DNA from: an uncultured bacterium
GTDB lineage: Bacteria > Bacteroidota > Bacteroidia > Sphingobacteriales > Sphingobacteriaceae
Direction of reading: 5' to 3'
NCBI GenBank assembly: GCA_903958995.1
Contig: CAJBVG010000044.1
Location: 1-5,498, forward strand
Length of the DNA stretch: 5,498 nt
How positions within the stretch are numbered: the first letter of the stretch is position 1; each line of letters starts with the position of its first letter. The notes under the pieces are model-generated. The model worked only from the letters and a program-made list of their open reading frames with translations, did no database searches and had not been told where the DNA came from. Both the position numbers and the translations under genes were made by a program. Positions 1-5,498 of the stretch are shown piece after piece.

Positions 1-1016
1 CAATGGGAATTGATTAGTGATGTAGCCTCTAAGCTCAATCCTAAGGTATTTACTTTGTTGATTTCGCTTGTTACTACTGCACTACTATTTTTCTGTGTTG
101 CTTTGTCTTCTAAACTATGTTGGTAGGATACGCTCGCATTTACTGTTTGTATTAATTTCTTATTAGTGACTAAAGAGTATTTGATGTAATTCAATTGGTG
201 CGATTGCAAATTAATTTGATTTTTTTTGTAATTCTCCAATTCCATTTTATAATAGAATGGAATATCATGTTGGAACATTCCTCTGCTACCAATAGTTAAT
301 TTCGATGATGAACTTAAGGCAATCTTCGTATTCAGGAAGTACGATTTCTCGTTGTATCCTGATGGGGCTTGTTTCCCTGTGGTATCCCCACCATATAAAT
401 CACCAAACTTCCTAGCTGTAAATCCTACTATCGTTGATATTTTTTTGCTCGTATAACTAATCTCAGTGTGTAAGGAATTCTCCATGTTTTGAGAAACCGA
501 TTTTAAGGCTGTATTAGCGTTGAACTTCGGCTTGTCATTACTTAGTTCAATTTCCTTTGAGAATAGCTGTATAACGCCGCTTAATGCGTCGGAGCCGTAT
601 TGAACCGAACCATTACCTTTTAGTACTTCAACTTTCCCTACCGAATAGTAATCGATAGTATTTAAATATTGATTGGGTCCGTACCTAAACGTAGAGTTGT
701 TTAAACGGATACCATCAATTAAAATTAAATTCTGATTACCGGTGAGACCTCTAATAAATGCTGAGCCCCCAGCGTGATTTGTTTTTTGAATAAACACACC
801 CGAAGTATTACTTAATGCCTCGGGTATAGTTCTTACTCCAGTTTTTTCTTCTTTTATTAAATTAAATACACTAGTGGAGTAGGGTAAGGATTTTCTTACT
901 TGTTTTACTCTTAATGCACTAATGATAACGGTATCTGTTGTTCTTACATCTTGTGCATAAATGGTAGAAGTAAGAAATAACAAGGATATACAAATGCTCC
1001 CAAAAACAATTTTCAT
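1..1016 (-). CDS. TonB-dependent outer-membrane receptor, N-terminal part (runs off the left edge)
   Basis: I translated this frame by hand from ATG at 1016. It stays open for 338 codons to the window edge, so the C-terminal barrel is missing. Residues 1-21 form a signal peptide (MKIVF, hydrophobic core, cleavage likely after IYA before QD). DTVIIS at residues 28-33 resembles a TonB box. The plug domain covers about residues 40-153, with the usual landmarks: IRGL at 88-91, LILIDGIRLNN at 97-107, KVEVLKGNGSVQYGSDAL at 128-145 and SGVIQLFS at 146-153. After that come alternating polar/hydrophobic stretches typical of the first barrel strands. There is no N-terminal carboxypeptidase-like domain, so it is not a classic SusC. 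Family role: energised import of a scarce ligand across the outer membrane. The ligand cannot be read from the sequence. The start overlaps the stop of the upstream phosphatase gene (TAATG), which fixes the start and suggests coupled translation. No clear Shine-Dalgarno is visible; the leader is A-rich. Confidence 0.93.
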   Translation of the reverse strand, partial: MKIVFGSICISLLFLTSTIYAQDVRTTDTVIISALRVKQVRKSLPYSTSVFNLIKEEKTGVRTIPEALSNTSGVFIQKTNHAGGSAFIRGLTGNQNLILIDGIRLNNSTFRYGPNQYLNTIDYYSVGKVEVLKGNGSVQYGSDALSGVIQLFSKEIELSNDKPKFNANTALKSVSQNMENSLHTEISYTSKKISTIVGFTARKFGDLYGGDTTGKQAPSGYNEKSYFLNTKIALSSSSKLTIGSRGMFQHDIPFYYKMELENYKKNQINLQSHQLNYIKYSLVTNKKLIQTVNASVSYQHSLEDKATQKNSSAVVTSEINKVNTLGLSLEATSLINSH

Positions 1017-3421
1017 TATTTATCTTTTTTCAAACTAACCATTAAGAAAGCACTTCGTTTTGGTGCTGGCATTTCCGAATTTTCTCCTCTTACCGCTTGC
1101 CAAATAATTTTATTAAATTCTAAATCTGGTGCGCGGTCTTCTTTCGTAAAATCAAATGATTCACTCATTTTTGAATTTGCCGAGGTTACTGTATTAATAT
1201 CATTTAAATTGATGTTTGGTTTAATCGATACAAATGGTTTCTTGTCAGCTGTTTTATTAAAGCATCTCCACATTGGTTCTGCTGCAGCGTCATACTGACT
1301 CATTGGAGGCATTCCCAAAATCAACTCAATTGTTCTTAACATTCCTGAAGTAGAATACATGGTATGATCTACATATCCTCTTTTTACATAACCTCCAGCA
1401 ACGTAAGCTGTAGAACGGTGTGCATCCACATGGTCGGGTCCGTTTTGTGCATCGTCTTCTAAAATAAATACTGCCGAACTATCCCAAATGCTACTCTTAC
1501 TTAAGTATTCAATAAATAAACCAACGGCATAGTCGTTATCTGCAACGTGTGCAAATGGTGTTTTTCTACCTGTACTTAATCCTTCCGTATGGTCATTAAT
1601 AAAACGTAAGGTATTTAATTGTGGAACTTGGTTGATGGCTAATAAAGAATCGAAATCATGTTTCCATTGTTTAAATCGTGTAGTATCTGGAACACTCTCA
1701 TCCCAGCTTGTAAACGTTTTGCAAATTTTGCCTTCAAGTACTGGAATGTTTGCTTTGTAATCATCTGCAAATTCTCCATACGAACGGAATGTAATGCCTG
1801 CACGTAAGCAATGATCCCAAATGAAACCTCCTTTTGGATGTGCTACTTTCTTTTGACCTTCAAAATCATATGTTCCACCACGTCCACCATAACTTGTTGG
1901 CCAATTCTTTTCTGTATAATCATTTGCATAAGCTGCAGTACTCCAGTTATGTCCATCAGCACTTACTTCTGCATCTACATAAAAATTATCTAACAAAACA
2001 AATTGCTCGCAAACTGCATGTTGGTTTGGTGTATATTTTCTACCAAAAAGTAAAAGCGAAGTATCACCATTTCCACCTGGCAGATCAGATAATACTTGAT
2101 CGTAGGTGCGGTTTTCTTTTACAATATAAAACACATGTTTGATAGGAGATTTATCGCCAACTTTCATTGGTATTGGATTACCAATTTCACCATTCGCTTC
2201 TAACTCTTTCTCTTTTGTATAAGGAGTATTCTCATATACAGTTTTTGTTAAGCTGCTTAATTTTTTAGCGTTAGGTACCGGGAAAACCGATAAGGTTCCT
2301 TTAAATAATCCACCAATGTATTGAATGTCTTCTCTTCTAATCGTATCTCCTTTTTGGTAAATTACTTCCTCATATTTCATAGTAGGAGCGGGGCCCTTTG
2401 GATTTGCCAATGAGGTTAATCCTTTTGCATTACTTACATATATTTTTTTGTTGATTACTTTAACATTCGTTGGGTACCATCCCACAGGAATGAATCCTAA
2501 TCCTTTGCTAAATCCTTTATCTTGCACATTAAATACAGACAAACAATTGTTACTTGCGTTCGCAACATATAATTGTTTTTCATCTTCAGATAAGGCTAAA
2601 CCATTGGTACTAGAACCGTTTGGAGCATTTGGATATAAAGCAGCATTTAATACTTCCACAATTTTTAATGATTGAGTATTCACAACAGTAACACTGTTGT
2701 CATTAGAATTTGCTACATATAAATATTGGCCATCTTTTGTTAAAAGCAATTCATTTGGATTGTCGCCTACAGCAAGTTTAGTAATTACTTTTTTCGATTC
2801 GGTATTGTAAATTAACAAACGATCAGCACCCCATAAAGTAATGTATAATGTTTTTTTATCCTTACTTAAAATACAGCTGTATGCTTCAGATTCTAATGGG
2901 AAACGTGTTGATTTTTTAGTGATTAAATCAACAGTATATAAACTATTATCTTCTTTTGTCACCACATACATGATGTTCTTTTCTTCATCTAAACATAAGC
3001 CCGCTGGAGAAATTTTCACAGGCCATGGTTTGCCTAAATAGATACTGTCTACTAGTTTTAAATTTCTTTTGCTAACATCATATTTCAAAATTCGATTGTC
3101 GTTTCCACCTGATGCGTATAAAAAGTTATTATCACTTGTAAACGCTAATCCATACCAGCTTTTTTCTATATTAATTTTTGCCAGTTGTGTATCTGCTTTG
3201 GTATCGAATAACTGAATAGATTGATAGCTCTGTCCGTTGTTCGTTACCGCTAACATTGATTTATCTGCCGATACCACAATATTTAATGGTAAATCTCCCA
3301 AGGGTAATTGTTTACCAATCGGACTTAAAGTCCAACCATTAGGAAGTACAGTTTTTGTAGTTTGTAAAAATGCTTCTTGCCCAATAAATAATAGAGCAAT
3401 GAGTACGATATATTTTTTCAT
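1016..3421 (-). CDS. Secreted YncE-like beta-propeller / alkaline-phosphatase-family phosphoesterase fusion
   Basis: This 801-residue protein begins with a likely signal peptide (KKY followed by a hydrophobic run, residues 1-20), so it probably acts in the periplasm or outside the cell. Residues about 40-385 form a seven-bladed-type propeller: repeats such as LYVANSNDNSVTVVNT (234-249), LYVANASNNCLSVFNV (284-299) and LYITLWGADRLLIYNT (192-207) match the YncE/surface-layer style. Residues about 427-720 match the phosphoesterase family of acid phosphatases and phospholipases C (PF04185-like). ENRTYD (436-441) is the expected metal-binding start; SADGHNW (487-493) probably holds the nucleophile region; NDHTEG (609-614) and EDDAQNGPDHVDAH (655-668) supply further metal or catalytic residues. 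Assignment of individual residues is inference. The substrate is unknown, but a phosphate ester is expected. The last 80 residues have no sorting domain I recognise. The gene follows a truncated paralogue by 2 bases and overlaps a TonB receptor gene by one base, so hydrolysis and import are probably linked. Confidence 0.93.
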   Translation of the reverse strand: MKKYIVLIALLFIGQEAFLQTTKTVLPNGWTLSPIGKQLPLGDLPLNIVVSADKSMLAVTNNGQSYQSIQLFDTKADTQLAKINIEKSWYGLAFTSDNNFLYASGGNDNRILKYDVSKRNLKLVDSIYLGKPWPVKISPAGLCLDEEKNIMYVVTKEDNSLYTVDLITKKSTRFPLESEAYSCILSKDKKTLYITLWGADRLLIYNTESKKVITKLAVGDNPNELLLTKDGQYLYVANSNDNSVTVVNTQSLKIVEVLNAALYPNAPNGSSTNGLALSEDEKQLYVANASNNCLSVFNVQDKGFSKGLGFIPVGWYPTNVKVINKKIYVSNAKGLTSLANPKGPAPTMKYEEVIYQKGDTIRREDIQYIGGLFKGTLSVFPVPNAKKLSSLTKTVYENTPYTKEKELEANGEIGNPIPMKVGDKSPIKHVFYIVKENRTYDQVLSDLPGGNGDTSLLLFGRKYTPNQHAVCEQFVLLDNFYVDAEVSADGHNWSTAAYANDYTEKNWPTSYGGRGGTYDFEGQKKVAHPKGGFIWDHCLRAGITFRSYGEFADDYKANIPVLEGKICKTFTSWDESVPDTTRFKQWKHDFDSLLAINQVPQLNTLRFINDHTEGLSTGRKTPFAHVADNDYAVGLFIEYLSKSSIWDSSAVFILEDDAQNGPDHVDAHRSTAYVAGGYVKRGYVDHTMYSTSGMLRTIELILGMPPMSQYDAAAEPMWRCFNKTADKKPFVSIKPNINLNDINTVTSANSKMSESFDFTKEDRAPDLEFNKIIWQAVRGENSEMPAPKRSAFLMVSLKKDK

Positions 3422-3423
3422 GA

Positions 3424-3654
3424 TTATTTATTTCCTTTATAATGATTCTTACGTATTTCTCCGGCATCATCCATATCCGGACCTTTTTGGATTTTCTTCC
3501 AATCTAAGGTTTTATTGTATTTCTTCATAGCTAAATCCCAATCAAACACACGTTTATCTGGGAATTCAAAGTCGTACGGACTAAAATCAGGCGTAGTCGT
3601 AAACACATCTGAAACAAGAGAAGCCGTGATATCATATTGATTCACGTATGGAAT
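3424..3654 (-). pseudogene. C-terminal remnant of a second phosphatase-family paralogue, 5' end lost
   Basis: The frame reads IPYVNQYDITASLVSDVF at its upstream end and finishes with HYKGNK and TAA at 3424, about 76 codons. It is only the tail of a protein. A GTG at 3645 could be called a start, but the coding pattern continues above it (ATT CCA TAC) to the IS border, and a TAA at 3669-3667 lies within the IS end. An ungapped comparison with residues 709-735 of the intact downstream protein gives 9 identities in 27 positions: Q-Y-D, then A, F, T, D, P, P. This places the remnant just after the phosphatase catalytic core. It therefore appears to be the end of a related but diverged phosphatase, a former tandem neighbour. 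No catalytic residue remains, so it should be enzymatically dead. It ends 2 bases before the next start codon. I am fairly sure of truncation and moderately sure of the family. Confidence 0.72.
3431..3438 (-). promoter_or_regulatory. Possible ribosome binding site of the propeller/phosphatase gene
   Basis: The minus strand reads AAAGGAAA, with the AGGA core 11 bases ahead of the ATG at 3421. It lies inside the last codons of the upstream truncated gene. This may be why the tail of that remnant is kept. Strong Shine-Dalgarno use is not general in Bacteroidota, so its importance is uncertain. Confidence 0.4.
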
Positions 3655-3710
3655 TGCAAATACCGGTTAAATTGACCACCTCAATCCGGTCCAAATTGAC
3701 CACCGATTTC
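3655..3710. mobile_element. Solo end of an IS21-family-like insertion sequence
   Basis: Read on the plus strand the block starts with TG (TGCAAATACCGGTT), as IS21-family ends do. It holds two units of the form CCGGT, 1-2 bases, AAATTGACCACC. IS21-like elements of Bacteroidota commonly carry such GTGGTCAATTT-type terminal repeats; this is from memory of the family and not from a search. No istA or istB coding sequence is present: only about 185 bases separate this end from the tRNA terminator. The element is therefore a deletion remnant. The boundary at 3655 is inferred from the TG start and from where the phosphatase-like frame resumes; the other boundary is not visible and is arbitrary. Confidence 0.65.
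3669..3704. repeat. Two direct copies of AAATTGACCACC, 24 bases apart
   Basis: Identical 12-base copies lie at 3669-3680 and 3693-3704 on the plus strand, each preceded by CCGGT (3663-3667 and 3686-3690). In IS21-type elements such internal terminal repeats are the probable transposase-binding sites. They are the main evidence for the IS call. Confidence 0.85.
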
Positions 3711-3863
3711 AAAGGGAAGATTTTATTTTTCTGCTGCAATCTTGCCGCTAAGAATCAATATAGGAATGTAAATTTGTAGTTGAATTTACAATTTCGTTTA
3801 AGATTTAATTTCTCAGAAAGCTCTCCTTTGCTACCACTCTTGCTACCGAAACCCTTATAAACG
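3711..3863. other. Gene-poor stretch between the IS end and the tRNA terminator
   Basis: I see no recognisable gene here. There is an inverted repeat, TGTAAATT at 3767-3774 and AATTTACA at 3783-3790, with an 8-base loop. On the minus strand a 39-codon frame (3874 down to 3755, GTG possible but unlikely start) contains GFGSKSGSKGELSEKLNLKR. Its GGTAGC repeats lie at 3842-3847 and 3830-3835. Such a frame beside a tRNA gene could be a scrap of an integrated element, but I cannot support that. No TTTG/TAnnTTTG promoter pair pointing toward the phosphatase operon was found. Confidence 0.5.
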
Positions 3864-3891
3864 AAAAAAACCACTCATTTCTGAGTGGTTT
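3864..3891 (-). terminator. Rho-independent terminator of tRNA-Lys
   Basis: On the minus strand AAACCACTCA and TGAGTGGTTT form a 10-base-pair stem around a GAAA loop, followed by a run of T (seven counting the stem end). It starts 4 bases after the tRNA 3' end, so it should end tRNA transcription and shield the genes beyond it. Confidence 0.92.
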
Positions 3892-3895
3892 CTCG

Positions 3896-3968
3896 TGATC
3901 CCGCTGGGACTCGAACCCAGGACCCCAACATTAAAAGTGTTATGCTCTACCAGCTGAGCTACGAAATC
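3896..3968 (-). tRNA. tRNA-Lys (anticodon UUU)
   Basis: The 73-base sequence folds as a full cloverleaf. The acceptor stem GATTTCG pairs with CGGGATC (two G-T wobbles), the D arm is GCTC/GAGC, the anticodon arm is TAACA-CTTTTAA-TGTTG, and the T arm is CTGGG-TTCGAGT-CCCAG. The anticodon TTT reads lysine codons. The discriminator base is A. The 3' CCA is not encoded (CGAG follows), so it must be added by the CCA-adding enzyme. The gene has its own promoter and terminator. Confidence 0.97.
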
Positions 3969-3990
3969 ATTTCCTTCCTTAAAAGGTCTG

Positions 3991-4021
3991 CAAATGTACA
4001 ATTTTAATTATACAATGCAAA
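3991..4021 (-). promoter_or_regulatory. Bacteroidota-type promoter of tRNA-Lys
   Basis: On the minus strand TTTG (4021-4018) is followed after exactly 19 bases by TACATTTG (3998-3991). This fits the -33 TTTG / -7 TAnnTTTG consensus of the primary sigma factor in Bacteroides and relatives. The tRNA begins 22 bases after the -7 element, leaving a short leader. It also supports the assignment of the DNA to this phylum. Confidence 0.85.
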
Positions 4022-4080
4022 TGCTTGCCTATAAAATTTGTTAACTTCTTGTTAAATTCTTAGTTATCAACACCTTTTTT

Positions 4081-4200
4081 TACGAGTTACGAGCTACGAG
4101 CTACTAATTACTAGTCACCATTCACCAATTACCATTCACCAATTACCATTCACCAGTTACCATCCCGATAGCTATCGGGAACTAGCTACCAGTTACCAAC
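4081..4200. repeat. Degenerate 7-base tandem repeat array (15 units) interrupted by a palindrome
   Basis: Twelve units stay in perfect 7-base phase from 4081 to 4164: TACGAGT, TACGAGC, TACGAGC, TACTAAT, TACTAGT, CACCATT, CACCAAT, TACCATT, CACCAAT, TACCATT, CACCAGT, TACCATC. Positions 2, 3 and 5 are A, C and A in all twelve, while the others vary. Three more units with the same fixed bases (AACTAGC, TACCAGT, TACCAAC) follow at 4180-4200 after an 18-base palindrome that shifts the phase by one base. The array fills much of the gap between the acyltransferase gene and the tRNA promoter. Function is unknown; heptad arrays in intergenic DNA are known from cyanobacteria. Confidence 0.85.
4163..4180. 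repeat. 18-base perfect palindrome TCCCGATAGCTATCGGGA
   Basis: The sequence equals its own reverse complement over 18 bases, so it can form a hairpin in either transcript or be bound by a dimeric protein. It lacks a T run on either side and so is not a standard terminator. It sits inside the heptad array and may be a small mobile or repeated palindromic element. Whether it recurs in the genome cannot be told from this window. Confidence 0.8.
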
Positions 4201-4274
4201 CTCTTCGTATCCACCGCAATAATCGTCGATCGTTCAAAGGCCTTGGTATCCGTAAATAAGCAACGGTACGTTAA
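4182..4274 (-). pseudogene. Out-of-frame C-terminal tail of the acyltransferase gene
   Basis: Reading the T at 4274 a second time gives TTA ACG TAC CGT and a frame of 30 codons that starts LTYRCLFTDTKAFERS and ends at TAG (4184-4182). Joined to the upstream frame it reads GKTH-LTYRCLF, which looks like the K-x-H-x-T-Y-R-x-L-F type ending expected for this family (recalled, not searched). Loss of one T from CATTTAACG to CATTAACG would explain it. The last codons (LVTGS) and the stop come from the heptad array, so the original end may have been overwritten. Confidence 0.6.
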
Positions 4275-5371
4275 TGCGTCTTCCCAAGCGTTGCACCGGT
4301 CGATTCGTGTAAGGCTCTCATCTTCGGATTAAAGTCGCCAACCCACGATAATTCTACTTCTTTGTAATGCTTTGTTTTCTCTACCTCTTTCTTAGCACTC
4401 ATAATAAGTGCCGATTCTAAGCCGAGTTTCTGATAAGCAGGTTTAACGCCCATAATCACCACACGTAAGCGATCAATCGTTCCTCTCCAACGGTGGTAAG
4501 CAAACTTGAGCTTCGCCCAAAGGTTTGTTTTGCCGTGCATGTGCTTAATGATTTGATTCACGTCCGGAATACATACCATAAAAGCCGCAGGGTCGTCGTT
4601 TATGTAGCCGAACCATATAAAGCGCTCATCTAGGAAGTCTTTCATCTTAGCGAGGCTCTCTTGCACAGTGATGTCGTCCATCGGACTAAAATTCTCGTGA
4701 AATTGCCAAGCGTTGTTGTAGATGTTCTGAAAGTCTTTTGAATATTTTTCTATCTGCGCAAGTTTAAAATGCTCAAATCGGTAGCCTTCTTTTTTCGATA
4801 CCCATTCGGCAATCTTTGCAAATCGCTCGGGCATGGGTTTCGTTAAATCCAAGTGATTCGATACTTGCTCGAAATAGGTGCTAAATCCGTACGACTCGAA
4901 GAACTCTTGGTAGTAGGGTGGGTTGTAATTCATCCCAATAGCGGGATGCGTAAATCCGTAGATTAACAATCCCCAGAAATTATCATTCTCCCCAAAATTA
5001 ATGGGCCCATCCATGGCTTCCATACCATTGGCTTGTAACCAATTTCTGCAAGTATCCATTAATAAATTGGACGCTGCCTTATCGTTAATGCATTCAAAAA
5101 ATCCCATTCCACCAGTGGCCTGTTGGAAGGTATGCGCTTTCTTATCGTTAATAAATGCAGCTACTCTTCCAATTGTTTCCCCAGCATCGTTTTGTAAAAT
5201 CCAACGGATGGCTTTACCATGTGCATGGAAAGAATTGGTTTTAGGATTAAAGATGTTTTCTATTTCGATGTCGAGCGGACGAACATAATTCGTGTCGTTT
5301 TTATAAATGTCCTCTACAATATCTAAAAATTGCTGACGAGTTGAGGAATCAATGACTTCAATAATTTTCAT
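4271..5371 (-). CDS. Tandem GNAT-like acyltransferase family protein, probably frameshifted near its end
   Basis: The 366-residue product appears to be a cytosolic protein with two GNAT-like halves and no signal peptide or membrane segment. The N-terminal half contains ETIGRVAAFIN (65-75), DGPINFGEND (121-130) and NPPYYQEFFESYGF (150-163), a pattern I associate with uncharacterised acyl-CoA N-acyltransferase-like proteins such as the YghO type. The C-terminal half carries a motif-A-like acyl-CoA-binding stretch, RVVIMGVKPAYQKLGLESAL (303-322, with QKLGLE as the Q/R-x-x-G-x-G/A equivalent), and ELSWVGDFNPKMRALHESTGA (340-360). The substrate is unknown. The start follows the preceding gene by 13 bases, so they are probably co-transcribed. 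The stop comes right after GKTH, while a plausible continuation exists in the -1 frame. The product may be truncated by about 30 residues, or the base may be a sequencing error. Confidence 0.82.
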   Translation of the reverse strand: MKIIEVIDSSTRQQFLDIVEDIYKNDTNYVRPLDIEIENIFNPKTNSFHAHGKAIRWILQNDAGETIGRVAAFINDKKAHTFQQATGGMGFFECINDKAASNLLMDTCRNWLQANGMEAMDGPINFGENDNFWGLLIYGFTHPAIGMNYNPPYYQEFFESYGFSTYFEQVSNHLDLTKPMPERFAKIAEWVSKKEGYRFEHFKLAQIEKYSKDFQNIYNNAWQFHENFSPMDDITVQESLAKMKDFLDERFIWFGYINDDPAAFMVCIPDVNQIIKHMHGKTNLWAKLKFAYHRWRGTIDRLRVVIMGVKPAYQKLGLESALIMSAKKEVEKTKHYKEVELSWVGDFNPKMRALHESTGATLGKTH

Positions 5372-5384
5372 TTGGAAATATTAC

Positions 5385-5498
5385 TTAAGCTTTTCTTTTG
5401 TAATCGATAAACTGATAATTGTATTGATGTTTCTCATCAATCTTATGTTCTTCTGAATGCACCAATTGCCAATGGTTTTCATCGATGTTCGTGAAAAA
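5385..5498 (-). CDS. folA: Dihydrofolate reductase, C-terminal end (runs off the right edge)
   Basis: The last 37 codons are visible, beginning FFTNIDENHWQL and ending FIDYKRKA with TAA at 5387-5385. The spacing of F, D-E, W, S-E, H, D-E-K, Y, Y, F and R follows the C-terminal strands of dihydrofolate reductase; compare the E. coli ending with its DDWESVFSEFHDAD and CFEILERR segments. The family reduces dihydrofolate to tetrahydrofolate with NADPH in the cytosol. The active-site region is outside the window, so the call rests on the tail alone. It reads straight into the acyltransferase gene 13 bases downstream. Confidence 0.72.
   Translation of the reverse strand, partial: FFTNIDENHWQLVHSEEHKIDEKHQYNYQFIDYKRKA

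Noticed and set aside
1811..3530. Several plus-strand open frames (for example 1811-1993, 1834-2142, 2448-2675, 2841-3041, 3237-3530)
   Set aside because: They lie opposite the propeller/phosphatase gene, whose motifs are clear; their translations are low-complexity and show no domain.
3424..3645. Complete 73-residue gene starting at GTG 3645
   Set aside because: The coding pattern continues upstream of the GTG to the IS border and matches the tail of the neighbouring phosphatase, so the GTG is an internal valine.
4041..4055. Inverted repeat TTAAC-TTCTT-GTTAA upstream of the tRNA promoter
   Set aside because: Only five-base AT-rich arms, expected by chance in this base composition.
4163..4180. 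Palindrome as a terminator of the folate reductase/acyltransferase operon
   Set aside because: No T run follows on either strand, and the sequence is perfectly symmetric with no loop other than its own centre.
4081..4200. CRISPR array
   Set aside because: The units are 7 bases long, degenerate and contiguous; there are no repeats of 23 bases or more and no spacers.
4271..4276. Programmed -1 ribosomal frameshift at the end of the acyltransferase gene
   Set aside because: No slippery heptamer of the X-XXY-YYZ type and no obvious stimulatory hairpin at the right distance; a simple indel is more likely.
5001..5288. Plus-strand open frame of 95 codons
   Set aside because: It is antisense to the well-supported acyltransferase gene and has no recognisable feature.

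Overview
The window looks like chromosomal DNA of a member of the Bacteroidota. It is AT-rich and holds a perfect match to the phylum's characteristic promoter (TTTG, 19 bases, TAnnTTTG) in front of a tRNA gene. The outer-membrane receptor, the fused beta-propeller/phosphatase and the IS21-like terminal repeats are also of types common in that phylum. Every gene I can support lies on the minus strand, so gene order reads from high to low coordinates.

Right part (5498 to 4182): the last 37 codons of a protein that looks like dihydrofolate reductase, then after 13 bases a 366-residue protein of the tandem GNAT-like acyltransferase type. The acyltransferase reading frame stops early. One base out of frame the sequence continues as a plausible family C-terminus for 30 more codons (to 4182), which suggests a one-base deletion. 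This displaced tail runs into a 120-base array of degenerate 7-base units (4081-4200) that contains an 18-base perfect palindrome.

Middle (4080 to 3655): a tRNA-Lys(UUU) gene with its own promoter and a strong hairpin terminator. Next comes about 150 bases with no convincing gene, then a short stretch that looks like one end of an IS21-family insertion sequence, with two copies of a 12-base repeat 24 bases apart and no transposase genes.

Left part (3654 to 1): the IS end abuts, without a gap, the C-terminal 76 codons of a phosphatase-type gene that has lost its start. Two bases later comes an intact, secreted 801-residue YncE-like beta-propeller/alkaline-phosphatase-family protein. Its stop codon overlaps by one base the start of a TonB-dependent outer-membrane receptor, which runs off the left edge (338 codons seen). 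The tight packing suggests one operon in which a secreted phosphoesterase acts together with an outer-membrane importer. The remnant suggests there were once two phosphatase paralogues in tandem, and that an IS insertion followed by deletion removed the front of the first one together with whatever promoter lay upstream.

I see no CRISPR array, defence system or clearly new multi-gene system. The least ordinary features are the heptad array with its palindrome, the IS scar next to the decapitated paralogue, and the frameshifted acyltransferase tail.
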